From Sediminibacterium roseum (lineage in GTDB: Bacteria > Bacteroidota > Bacteroidia > Chitinophagales > Chitinophagaceae), in NCBI RefSeq assembly GCF_009939005.1, contig NZ_JAACJS010000015.1, forward strand, positions 1,242,325-1,306,324: a stretch of DNA of 64,000 bases. Direction: 5' to 3'. The notes under the pieces were generated by a model that saw nothing but the letters and a program-made list of their open reading frames with translations, searched no databases and was not told where the DNA came from. The number at the start of each line of letters is the position of its first letter. Within the stretch, counting starts at the first letter, position 1. Positions 45,017 to 53,260 of the stretch are shown piece by piece. The translations under genes were made by a program, and so were the position numbers.

Positions 45017-45710
45017 TATCCAGATATTATCAACGCGCCCGGTAAGCGCCGCGCTGGTAAAAAAAGCCGCGCGTAAAAATATGGGCATAGATGTATTGTC
45101 GTTCATTGAAACGAACGCGATACAAAACATAGAGATCCAGCAGGAGATAGAATGGGCCTCTACCGAAAATGCGGTGGTTGTTTTTACAAGCATGAACGCA
45201 GTGGTTGCGGTTACAGAAATGCTGGATGGTTTTGTGCCCGAATGGCGCATCTATTGCATGGGACATACAACCCTGCAATTGATCAGTAGCTATTTTGGTG
45301 AGCACACGATCGCAGGTACCGCAGACAATGCAGCAGAGCTGGCAGAAGAAATCATCAGCAATGAAGAACCCGATGAGGTCATCTTTTTCTGCGGCAACAA
45401 GCGAAGGGAAGAACTGCCGGGCAAACTAAGGACGCAAAACATAGATGTTACAGAGATCACCGTTTACGAAACCACGCTGATCCACCATACCGTAGAAAAA
45501 AATTACGATGGCATTTTGTTTTTTAGTCCGAGTGCCGTTGAAAGTTTTTTTACAACCAATAAACTTCCGGTCAACACCACTTTGTTTGCGATCGGCGATA
45601 CCACGGCAAAAGCGATCCGGAAATATTGTTCAAACAAGATCGTTACAGCGCTTCAGCCGGGCAAGGATGCGTTGCTGGAACAGGCGGTGGATTATTTTGA
45701 GGTGGTATGA
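45003..45710 (+). CDS. hemD: Uroporphyrinogen-III synthase
   Basis: This 235-residue enzyme closes the linear tetrapyrrole to uroporphyrinogen III with inversion of ring D. HemD proteins are weakly conserved, so the call rests on the pattern ILSTRPVSAALVKKAARKN at the start, VVFTSMNAVVAVTEML (the VxFTSxNAV signature) near residue 58, IYCMGHTTLQLI near 82, and FFSPSAVESFF near 170, and on its position between hemC and hemE. It overlaps hemC by 14 bases. A 117-base gap follows. Confidence 0.9.
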   Translation: MAGHNIQILSTRPVSAALVKKAARKNMGIDVLSFIETNAIQNIEIQQEIEWASTENAVVVFTSMNAVVAVTEMLDGFVPEWRIYCMGHTTLQLISSYFGEHTIAGTADNAAELAEEIISNEEPDEVIFFCGNKRREELPGKLRTQNIDVTEITVYETTLIHHTVEKNYDGILFFSPSAVESFFTTNKLPVNTTLFAIGDTTAKAIRKYCSNKIVTALQPGKDALLEQAVDYFEVV

Positions 45711-45827
45711 TGCAAATGGTTTTACAGGTACAGAAACAGGAATTAACTAACAAATAAAAGGATTGCGGATCCTTGATCCCGAACCATGATGGTTCACGGT
45801 TAACGATTTACGATTCACAAAAAAACA

Positions 45828-46859
45828 ATGCTAAAAAACGACCTGCTCCTAAGAACCCTCCGCGGAGAAAAAACAGAAAGAACACCCGTATGGATGATGC
45901 GCCAGGCCGGCCGCTACCTTCCGCAATACATGGTGCTGAGAGAGAAATACGGTTTCTTCGAAAGATGCCAGACGCCGGAGCTTGCCTGCCAGATCACTCT
46001 GCAGCCTGTAGACATCGTCGGCGTTGATGCCGCCATTCTTTTTTCAGACATTCTTGTTGTGCCGCAGGCGATGGGCCTCGAGGTTCAACTCATCGAAAGC
46101 AAGGGCCCCTTCCTGCCCAACCCCATCAAAACCGCGAACGATCTTTCACGCGTGCGTGTACCCGATGTGCATGAATCCCTGGCGTATGTGTTTGACGCCA
46201 TCACGCTTATCAAAAAAGAATTGAACGGCCGCGTACCGCTGATCGGTTTCGCAGGCGCGCCATGGACGCTCCTGTGTTACATGGTGCAAGGCAAGGGCTC
46301 CAAAACATTTGATGAAGCAAAGGCCTTCTGCTACACACAACCCGAAACCGCGCATCGTTTGCTGCAGATGATCACGGATACCACGATCGAATACCTTAAA
46401 GCACAGATCGAAGCAGGCGCAGATACGGTACAGATCTTCGACAGCTGGGGTGGTTTGCTCGGGCCGGAAGATTTTGAAGCCATTTCACTCAGGTATATAC
46501 GACAGATCGTTGCTGCGCTGAAAGACCTCGCCCCCGTGATCGTGTTTGCAAAAGGCGCATGGCACAGCCTGGATGCGATGGCAGCAACGGGCGCGCACGG
46601 ACTGGGCATCGATTGGTGCATCAAACCGCAGCTGGCAAGGCAATTCGCGGGCAACGGGATTACTTTGCAGGGTAACTTTGATCCTGCAAAATTGTTGTCG
46701 CCAATCCCGGTCATCGAAAAAGAAGTGAAGGCCATGCTCGATGCATTCGGCCCGGGCAACCACATTGCCAACCTCGGACATGGCATTTTGCCGAATGTGC
46801 CGGTGGATCATGCACGCGCTTTTGTAGACAGTGTAAAAAATTACAGACACAATCTTTAA
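45828..46859 (+). CDS. hemE: Uroporphyrinogen decarboxylase
   Basis: This 343-residue enzyme removes four acetate carboxyls to give coproporphyrinogen III. The signature [17 protein letters not shown] lies near residue 21, the second region [19 protein letters not shown] near 137, and the conserved catalytic area [16 protein letters not shown] near 200. Length is normal. hemF starts 2 bases after its stop codon. The 117-base gap before it holds a 15-base palindrome GAACCATGATGGTTC (45781-45795), function unknown. Confidence 0.96.
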   Translation: MLKNDLLLRTLRGEKTERTPVWMMRQAGRYLPQYMVLREKYGFFERCQTPELACQITLQPVDIVGVDAAILFSDILVVPQAMGLEVQLIESKGPFLPNPIKTANDLSRVRVPDVHESLAYVFDAITLIKKELNGRVPLIGFAGAPWTLLCYMVQGKGSKTFDEAKAFCYTQPETAHRLLQMITDTTIEYLKAQIEAGADTVQIFDSWGGLLGPEDFEAISLRYIRQIVAALKDLAPVIVFAKGAWHSLDAMAATGAHGLGIDWCIKPQLARQFAGNGITLQGNFDPAKLLSPIPVIEKEVKAMLDAFGPGNHIANLGHGILPNVPVDHARAFVDSVKNYRHNL

Positions 46860-46861
46860 CC

Positions 46862-47815
46862 TTGGGCACATTACAAACACATAAAAACGAGACAACAACT
46901 TTCCGCGAAAGGTGGATACAGTACGTGTACAACCTGCAGGATAAAATATGCAGCGCACTGGAACAGGAAGATGGCAAAGCTGTTTTCAGGACCGACGAAT
47001 GGCAACGTGCAGAAGGAAAAGGAGGCGGCGGCAGAACACGCGTGATCGCAAACGGGAATGTTTTTGAAAAAGGCGGCGTGAACACATCCGTTGTGTATGG
47101 AAAGGTTACGGACACCATGCGCAAAAGCCTGAACATAGAAGGCGAAACCTGGTTTGCATGCGGTTTATCGCTCGTGATTCACCCGGTAAATCCTTATGTT
47201 CCTACCGTGCACGCCAACTGGCGCTATTTCGAATTGTACGATGGCGATGATCATTTGACCGACCGCTGGTTTGGCGGCGGCACCGATCTTACGCCCTATT
47301 ACCTGATTGAAGAAGACGCAAAATATTTTCACGGCGTTTTAAAAAATACGCTCGACCCGTTTGGCACCGAATTGTACCCCGACTACAAAAAGCAATGCGA
47401 TGATTATTTTGTGAACCAGCACCGCAACAAGGAAACGCGCGGCATCGGCGGGGTGTTTTACGATCACCTGCGCGCAGGGAACGAAGCGGACCTGGAACAG
47501 TTGATGCTGATGCAACAGGCCAACGGCAATTCGTTTTTAACGGCGTATTTACCCATCGTTCAGAAAAGAAAAGATACCTTGTACGGTGCCCGGGAAATGG
47601 AATGGCAGGAAATCAGGCGCGGGCGTTACGTTGAGTTCAACCTCATCCACGACCGCGGAACCATATTCGGCCTCAAAACAAACGGCCGCACAGAGAGCAT
47701 ACTGATGAGCCTGCCGCCGCGTGCAAAATGGGTATACGACCATGCTCCCGCAGCGGGAAGCGAGGAAGAAAAATTATGGAAGGTTTGCCTGCAGCCCATA
47801 GACTGGCTCTCCTAA
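46862..47815 (+). CDS. hemF: Oxygen-dependent coproporphyrinogen III oxidase
   Basis: This 317-residue enzyme uses O2 to decarboxylate coproporphyrinogen III to protoporphyrinogen IX. Characteristic parts are RWIQYVYNLQDKICSALE at the N-terminus, NPYVPTVHANWRYFEL near residue 105, DRWFGGGTDLTPYYLIE near 130, and GIGGVFYDHL near 190. The start appears to be a TTG at 46862, as the conserved region begins 14 codons later and no ATG precedes it. The aerobic enzyme implies that this step needs oxygen. hemB follows after 12 bases. Confidence 0.95.
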   Translation: MGTLQTHKNETTTFRERWIQYVYNLQDKICSALEQEDGKAVFRTDEWQRAEGKGGGGRTRVIANGNVFEKGGVNTSVVYGKVTDTMRKSLNIEGETWFACGLSLVIHPVNPYVPTVHANWRYFELYDGDDHLTDRWFGGGTDLTPYYLIEEDAKYFHGVLKNTLDPFGTELYPDYKKQCDDYFVNQHRNKETRGIGGVFYDHLRAGNEADLEQLMLMQQANGNSFLTAYLPIVQKRKDTLYGAREMEWQEIRRGRYVEFNLIHDRGTIFGLKTNGRTESILMSLPPRAKWVYDHAPAAGSEEEKLWKVCLQPIDWLS

Positions 47816-47827
47816 AAAACACCGATC

Positions 47828-48802
47828 ATGATCCTACAAAGAAGAAACCGCATCCTCCGCCAGTCACCGGCCATACGCGCCATGGTGGCCGAAACCCTTG
47901 TGAAACCTTCTGATTTTATTGCCCCGTTGTTCATAGACGAAGGGCAAAACACGGCAACGGAAATTGCATCGATGCCGGGTTATTACAGACGCTCTGTTGA
48001 CCTGACCGTAAAAGAAGTAAAAGAATTGTGGTCGATGGGAATCAGGTGTGTGTTGCTTTTTATCAAATGCAAAGACGAACTCAAAGACAATACCGGCAAA
48101 GAAGCATGGAACAGGAACGGCCTGATGCAACGCAGCATCAGAGCGATCAAGGACGCGGTTCCGGAAATGGTGGTGATGACGGATGTTGCACTTGACCCTT
48201 ATTCATCTTACGGGCACGATGGCATTGTAAAGAACAACGAGATATTGAACGACGAAACCGTGGAGGCGCTTGTAAAGATGAGCATCAGCCATGCCCAGGC
48301 CGGTGCCGATTTTGTGGCGCCAAGCGATATGATGGATGGCCGCATCGGCGCCATCAGGAACGGGTTGGAGGAAGAGAATTTTACAAAAACGGGCATCATG
48401 AGTTACAGCGCAAAATATGCATCGTGCTTCTACGGCCCCTTCAGGGATGCATTGGATAGTGCGCCGGGGTTTGGCGACAAGAAGACTTATCAGATGGATC
48501 CCGCAAACCGCCTCGAAGCGGTAAAGGAAACGATGATCGATGTAGAAGAGGGCGCAGACATCGTAATGGTAAAACCGGCAATGGCATACCTTGATATCAT
48601 CCGCGAAATAAAAAACTCGGTTGAAGTGCCCGTTAGCGCTTACCAGGTAAGCGGCGAATACGCGATGATCAAAGCCGCAGCAAAAATGGGCTGGCTGAAT
48701 GAAGAAAAAGCGATCATCGAATGCCTCACTTCGATCAAAAGAGCCGGAGCGGACCTGGTTGCTACCTACTTTGCAAAAGATGCTGTAAAGCTGATGAATT
48801 GA
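47828..48802 (+). CDS. hemB: Delta-aminolevulinic acid dehydratase (porphobilinogen synthase)
   Basis: This 324-residue enzyme condenses two 5-aminolevulinate molecules to porphobilinogen. The Schiff-base lysines lie in MSYSAKYASCFYGPF near residue 200 and IVMVKPAMAYLDII near 250. At the metal site the sequence reads DVALDPYSSYGHDG, with Asp and Ser replacing the zinc cysteines of the DVCLCEYTDHGHCG type, so it should be the Mg/K-type enzyme. Length is normal. hemL starts 92 bases downstream, possibly in the same transcript. Confidence 0.96.
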   Translation: MILQRRNRILRQSPAIRAMVAETLVKPSDFIAPLFIDEGQNTATEIASMPGYYRRSVDLTVKEVKELWSMGIRCVLLFIKCKDELKDNTGKEAWNRNGLMQRSIRAIKDAVPEMVVMTDVALDPYSSYGHDGIVKNNEILNDETVEALVKMSISHAQAGADFVAPSDMMDGRIGAIRNGLEEENFTKTGIMSYSAKYASCFYGPFRDALDSAPGFGDKKTYQMDPANRLEAVKETMIDVEEGADIVMVKPAMAYLDIIREIKNSVEVPVSAYQVSGEYAMIKAAAKMGWLNEEKAIIECLTSIKRAGADLVATYFAKDAVKLMN

Positions 48803-48894
48803 TAAACACCGAACGAAAACAGTAAACAATTAACCGGCACGATTGCGCAGCCAGTGTAACCATTCCAGCCGTTCAGTCGCCACTCACTTTAAAC

Positions 48895-50181
48895 ATGTAC
48901 GAAAAAAGTAAACAGTTGTTCCAGCGCGCCCAGCAAAGCATCCCGGGCGGCGTAAATTCCCCGGTACGCGCTTTCAAGAGTGTTGGGGGAACACCTTTAT
49001 TTATCAGGAAAGCAAAAGGCGCCTATTTATTTGACGCGGATGGAAACAAATACATCGATTACATCGCCTCATGGGGGCCGATGATACTCGGCCATGCCTA
49101 TGAACCCGTTGTGAAAGCCATCCAGGAAAAAGCGCCCGACTCTACCTCGTACGGCGCCCCTACAGAACTCGAAATCGAGATGGCCGAACTCATCCGCAGC
49201 ATGGCGCCGAATATAGATATGGTTCGGATGGTGAGCAGCGGAACGGAAGCTTGTATGAGCGCACTGAGACTGGCACGCGGCTATACCGGGAAAAACAAAT
49301 TCATCAAGTTCGAAGGCTGTTACCATGGCCATGCAGATCCTTTTTTGGTGAAGGCCGGCAGCGGGTTGGCAACATTCGATATTCAAACCGTGCCCGGTGT
49401 AACGGGCGGCGTGGCAAACGATACATTGACCTGCGCCTACAATGATCTCGATGCAGTAAAAAAACTGGTTGCGGCAAACAAAAACGAAATAGCAGCCATC
49501 ATTATAGAACCGGTGGCGGGAAACATGGGCTGTATTTTGCCGGCAGAGGGTTTTGTGGAAGGGCTGCGCAGGATCTGCGATGAAGAATCGATCGTTTTTA
49601 TTTTTGATGAAGTGATGACCGGGTTCCGCCTCGCACCGGGCGGCGCGCAGGAACAGCTGAAAATAAATGCGGACCTTGTTACCTACGGAAAAGTGATCGG
49701 CGGCGGAATGCCCGTTGGCGCTTTCGGGGGAAAAAAAGAGATCATGGAAAAGATCGCCCCGCTCGGGAATGTATACCAGGCAGGCACCCTGAGCGGCAAC
49801 CCGATTGCAATGATCGCGGGTTATACCATGTTGTCTGAATTAAAAAACAACCCATCCATTTACAAAGAACTGGAAGAAAAAACGGCGTACCTGCACCAGG
49901 GACTGGATAAAATATTGCAGGCATCTGCAACGCCCTATGTGATCAATCGCCTCGGTTCCATGATCAGCATACATTTCAGCGATCATCCTGTGGTGGATTT
50001 TGCAACGGCGGCTTCTGCAGACAATCAACTGTTCAACAAATATTTCCACGCCATGCTCAAACGCGGCGTATACCTGCCGCCATCCGCATTCGAAAGCTGG
50101 TTCCTGAACAACGCTCTCAGTTACGATGATCTTGATAAAACGATTTCGGCAACAGAAGAAAGTTTAAAGGAGATCTTGTAG
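48895..50181 (+). CDS. hemL: Glutamate-1-semialdehyde 2,1-aminomutase
   Basis: This 428-residue PLP enzyme converts glutamate-1-semialdehyde into 5-aminolevulinate, following hemA in the pathway. It shows [18 protein letters not shown] at the N-terminus, [18 protein letters not shown] near residue 118, [20 protein letters not shown] near 140, [16 protein letters not shown] near 240, and the PLP-binding Lys in [18 protein letters not shown] near 265. Length is normal. The gene closes the heme block; a dehydrogenase gene follows after 72 bases. Confidence 0.97.
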   Translation: MYEKSKQLFQRAQQSIPGGVNSPVRAFKSVGGTPLFIRKAKGAYLFDADGNKYIDYIASWGPMILGHAYEPVVKAIQEKAPDSTSYGAPTELEIEMAELIRSMAPNIDMVRMVSSGTEACMSALRLARGYTGKNKFIKFEGCYHGHADPFLVKAGSGLATFDIQTVPGVTGGVANDTLTCAYNDLDAVKKLVAANKNEIAAIIIEPVAGNMGCILPAEGFVEGLRRICDEESIVFIFDEVMTGFRLAPGGAQEQLKINADLVTYGKVIGGGMPVGAFGGKKEIMEKIAPLGNVYQAGTLSGNPIAMIAGYTMLSELKNNPSIYKELEEKTAYLHQGLDKILQASATPYVINRLGSMISIHFSDHPVVDFATAASADNQLFNKYFHAMLKRGVYLPPSAFESWFLNNALSYDDLDKTISATEESLKEIL

Positions 50182-50253
50182 CGTCCTGGGTTTGTGGTTT
50201 GGAGCAGACCCGGATAGTGCGTATTTTACTTCCAACTCAAAACACCGGCACCC

Positions 50254-51249
50254 ATGAAAATCGCCTTCTTCTCCGCCCAACCCTACGACGAACAGTTTTT
50301 CAACCGTTTCAACGACAGTTACGGGTTTGAGCTGGCATTTCATGAAGAGCAGCTTGACGAAGAAAATGCCGCGTTGGCCACCGGGGCCGATGCCGTTTGC
50401 GTGTTTGTGAACGATACCGTTGACGCAAATGTTTGTAAACGTTTAAAAACGGGTAACGTAAAAATAGTTGCCCTGCGTTGCGCGGGTTTTAACAATGTGG
50501 ACCTGGAAGCGGCCAAAGCAAACGGCCTGCAGGTTTGCCGGGTGCCCGCCTATTCGCCCGAAGCCGTGGCGGAGCATGCGCTGGCCCTGATCATGACATT
50601 GAACCGCAAAACACACAAGGCCTACAACCGCGTTCGCGAGCAGAATTTTTTATTGAACGGACTTCTCGGGTTCAACATCCATGGAAAAACAGTGGGCGTG
50701 ATCGGCACAGGAAACATAGGCAAATCTTTCTGCCGCATCATGACCGGCCTCGGCTGCAAAGTGCGGGCCTTCGATCTCATAGCCAACAAAGACATGGAGG
50801 CCATCGGGGTTGAATACCTTCCCCTGGTTGATGTGCTGCAGAGCGACATCATATCATTGCATTGCCCACTCAATGAGCAGACAAGACACCTCATCAATGA
50901 ACAAACCATTGCCCTGGTGAAAAAGGGTGCGATGCTGATCAATACCGGCCGCGGCGGACTGATCGATACAAAAGCCGTGATCGCGGGTCTATCTTCGGGC
51001 CAGATCGGTTACCTGGGCATTGATGTGTACGAACAGGAGGAACACCTGTTCTTCCGCGACCTTTCTTCCAACATCATCCGCGACGACGAGATCCAGCGGC
51101 TCATGAGTTTTCCGAACGTGCTCGTAACCGCCCACCAGGCCTTTTTTACCGGTGAGGCGATGGAGCAAATCGCTTCGGTTACGTTAAATAGTATCCACCA
51201 GTTGCTAAAAAGTGGTAATTTGAACAACCGGGCAGCGTTATTAGTCTAA
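50254..51249 (+). CDS. D-2-hydroxyacid dehydrogenase, D-lactate-dehydrogenase-like
   Basis: This 331-residue NAD-dependent oxidoreductase has two Rossmann domains. The NAD site GKTVGVIGTGNIGKSFCRIM is near residue 148, and the catalytic residues are Arg in INTGRGGLIDTKAV near 232, Glu in GIDVYEQEEHLFF near 258, and His in LVTAHQAFFTGEA near 292. The pattern is close to fermentative D-lactate dehydrogenases (LdhA), though other 2-ketoacids are possible. The gene may be co-transcribed with hemL but its link to heme synthesis is not clear. Confidence 0.88.
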   Translation: MKIAFFSAQPYDEQFFNRFNDSYGFELAFHEEQLDEENAALATGADAVCVFVNDTVDANVCKRLKTGNVKIVALRCAGFNNVDLEAAKANGLQVCRVPAYSPEAVAEHALALIMTLNRKTHKAYNRVREQNFLLNGLLGFNIHGKTVGVIGTGNIGKSFCRIMTGLGCKVRAFDLIANKDMEAIGVEYLPLVDVLQSDIISLHCPLNEQTRHLINEQTIALVKKGAMLINTGRGGLIDTKAVIAGLSSGQIGYLGIDVYEQEEHLFFRDLSSNIIRDDEIQRLMSFPNVLVTAHQAFFTGEAMEQIASVTLNSIHQLLKSGNLNNRAALLV

Positions 51250-51279
51250 ATTTTATCTGATATTTATGCAGGATAGAAA

Positions 51280-52338
51280 ATGCGTAAAGAGCTTATGAAA
51301 ACCTTACCCCTACGTTTCAGCATTATATTCACCGTTATTGCCCTCTTCATGGCATGTAAAAAAGAGATGAGCCTTGAAAAAGGACTCTCCGCGGGATATG
51401 CCACCGGCGAGCTGGTAGACTCCATGGGCTTTTGCAAACGCGCAGAGGTAAAAGGTACTTACAAAGTGGATACACCTTTGGTTACTTCCGATAATTATGC
51501 GCTCATCAACGTCAATTTTACTTCCCAGGGCAAATACAAAATTTATTCGGACACAGTGAACGGTATGTGGTTCCTCGATTCCGGTTTTACAGTAACCACG
51601 GGGCCGGCCACCATCAAACTCAAAGGGTATGGTACACCCATCCTCCCCAAGGTTACCGATTTCTCCCTGTTCTTCAACAACACGCTCTGCGCCTTCTCCC
51701 TTACCGTTGGCGGAACCGTAAGTGGCGGCGGCGGAAATCCAACCGGAAGCAATGGCGATTATTTTCCCACAACAAGCGGATCCACCTTTGCGTACGCTTA
51801 CAGCCCGGCAGTAGGCGGCGTAACCAATTTTACGGTTGGCGTTGGCGTAGGGCTCGTACCCTACAATGGCCTTGACTACGCAAAATTCGGCACCGATGCG
51901 CAGGACACGTTTTATTTTGCAAAAGACGGGCTCGGTACTTACTATGCATTGAGCACGGTTGATGTTGATTATACTTTGCTGTTCGACAGCTATCCAAATT
52001 TCTTCATCAGCTACCCGTTCCTCAAAGAAAACGCGAACGTGGGCCAGAGCTGGGAGTCGGGTGAATACGGCCCTGTTGTTTTCCAGGGCACCCAGGGAAC
52101 CGCCAAAGCGGTGTTTGAAATTGTAGAGAAGGGCGCTTCCCGCACGGTTGGCGGTAAAACGTATACACCTGTGATCAATGTAAAACGCATCATCATGTTC
52201 AAACCCGACAGCGGAACATCCTACTCCGCACTCGTGGAAGCCAATTCTTTCTACGCAAAAAATTACGGACTTATAGACCAGGTATTCAAAACATTTACAC
52301 AGAAGGTTTCGTTGACGGCAGAACCAATGATCAAATAA
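51280..52338 (+). CDS. Predicted lipoprotein of unknown function
   Basis: This 352-residue protein has a lipoprotein signal (FSIIFTVIALFMAC with lipidated Cys near residue 26). The start at 51280 is preceded by AGGATAG as ribosome site. The mature part has beta-rich repeats with Thr/Gly/Tyr, a Gly-rich hinge (GGTVSGGGGNPTGSNG) near 150, and a second domain with YFPTTSGSTFAYAYSP to the end (EANSFYAKNYGLIDQVF), where the family is not recognised. It lies between the dehydrogenase gene and the terminator before lspA. Function is unknown. Confidence 0.6.
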   Translation: MRKELMKTLPLRFSIIFTVIALFMACKKEMSLEKGLSAGYATGELVDSMGFCKRAEVKGTYKVDTPLVTSDNYALINVNFTSQGKYKIYSDTVNGMWFLDSGFTVTTGPATIKLKGYGTPILPKVTDFSLFFNNTLCAFSLTVGGTVSGGGGNPTGSNGDYFPTTSGSTFAYAYSPAVGGVTNFTVGVGVGLVPYNGLDYAKFGTDAQDTFYFAKDGLGTYYALSTVDVDYTLLFDSYPNFFISYPFLKENANVGQSWESGEYGPVVFQGTQGTAKAVFEIVEKGASRTVGGKTYTPVINVKRIIMFKPDSGTSYSALVEANSFYAKNYGLIDQVFKTFTQKVSLTAEPMIK

Positions 52339-52344
52339 ATTAGT

Positions 52345-52503
52345 AATTAGCAATTAGGAATTAGTAATTATTTTCTTTGTTTAGTTTAGTTGCGTTACAA
52401 TCATTAACAGGTAAATATTATTATAATTAGTAAGAACAACGAAGCCGGTGTGTGTTTACACCGGCTTCGTTGTTTACAATCCTATTATTCCTAATTGCTA
52501 ATT
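52345..52503. repeat. Perfect 17-base inverted pair surrounding a terminator
   Basis: AATTAGCAATTAGGAAT at 52345-52361 has its exact complement at 52487-52503, with the terminator hairpin inside. Both arms look like the TAATTAG-rich intergenic repeats seen again at 60509. Confidence 0.7.
52435..52474. terminator. Bidirectional terminator between the lipoprotein gene and lspA
   Basis: A perfect 17-base-pair stem (AACAACGAAGCCGGTGT and its complement) with loop GTGTTT is flanked by A/T-rich bases. Confidence 0.85.
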
Positions 52504-53180
52504 TAAAAGATTTGTGTTTTATCATCCACGACAGAAGTAGTTTCAACGGTATGGTGTTGTGTTTCTGTATTTTTTTTGAAGAATTTATTCTGGAAGAAAA
52601 GGATCACGATCACGCCGATTGAAATGGATGCGTCTGCGATGTTGAAAACGGGGCTGAAGAATGTAAACTCGTCGCCGCCTACAAATGGCACCCAGGATGG
52701 ATAATGTTTGTTTTCGATGATGGGGAAATAGAGCATGTCCACCACCTTCCCATGAAACAGGGAAGCATAACCGCCACCCTTTGGAAAGAGATGGGCTACC
52801 TGTCCTGAATAAGGAATGCTCTCTTCAAAGATCAATCCATAGAACAGGCTGTCGATGAGGTTGCCCAGCGCGCCAGCATAGATCAGTGCAGCGCAAATGA
52901 TAAAACCTTTGTGGTATTTTTTACGGATAAAATCGCGCAGCAGGAAGCTACCCCAAATCACGGCCACCAGCCGGAACAAGGTGAGTATGATCTTGCCGAA
53001 CCCGCCGCCAAATTTCCATCCCCACGCCATACCCTCATTTTCTACAAAATGAAGACGGAACCAATTACCCAGCACATTGTGCGCCTCTCCTGCATGGTAG
53101 TTGAGTTTGATGTAAAATTTCAATGCCTGGTCAACCAGAATAACCAGCAATATGAGTAAGGTAACCTGTCTTGCTTTCAT
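52503..53180 (-). CDS. lspA: Lipoprotein signal peptidase (signal peptidase II)
   Basis: This 225-residue inner-membrane aspartyl protease cleaves prolipoproteins before the lipidated Cys. Four membrane segments are visible; the catalytic Asp motifs are GALGNLIDSLFYGLIFE near residue 120 and VFNIADASISIGV near 187. The start is the ATG at 53180, with a -7 box at 53204; a TTG two codons earlier is less likely. The extension beyond about 190 residues (polar C-terminal tail ending TSVVDDKTQIF) is longer than in E. coli, as is common in Bacteroidota. It processes the several lipoproteins encoded nearby. Confidence 0.95.
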   Translation of the reverse strand: MKARQVTLLILLVILVDQALKFYIKLNYHAGEAHNVLGNWFRLHFVENEGMAWGWKFGGGFGKIILTLFRLVAVIWGSFLLRDFIRKKYHKGFIICAALIYAGALGNLIDSLFYGLIFEESIPYSGQVAHLFPKGGGYASLFHGKVVDMLYFPIIENKHYPSWVPFVGGDEFTFFSPVFNIADASISIGVIVILFFQNKFFKKNTETQHHTVETTSVVDDKTQIF

Positions 53181-53203
53181 TAACAAACACGTTTAAAACG
53201 CGG

Positions 53204-53211
53204 CAAAGATA
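53204..53211 (-). promoter_or_regulatory. Putative -7 box for lspA
   Basis: The minus strand reads TATCTTTG, an exact match to TAnnTTTG, 23 bases before the lspA ATG. TTCG lies 19 bases upstream as a possible weak -33 element. Confidence 0.45.
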
Positions 53212-53260
53212 GGCAATCCGGCCCTATCGCCGAATTTCGTGTAGCGGGCGCCCAACGCGG

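Noticed and set aside
45781..45795. 15-base palindrome GAACCATGATGGTTC before hemE
   Set aside because: It could be an operator, but it is a single copy with no promoter box beside it; mentioned only in the hemE entry.
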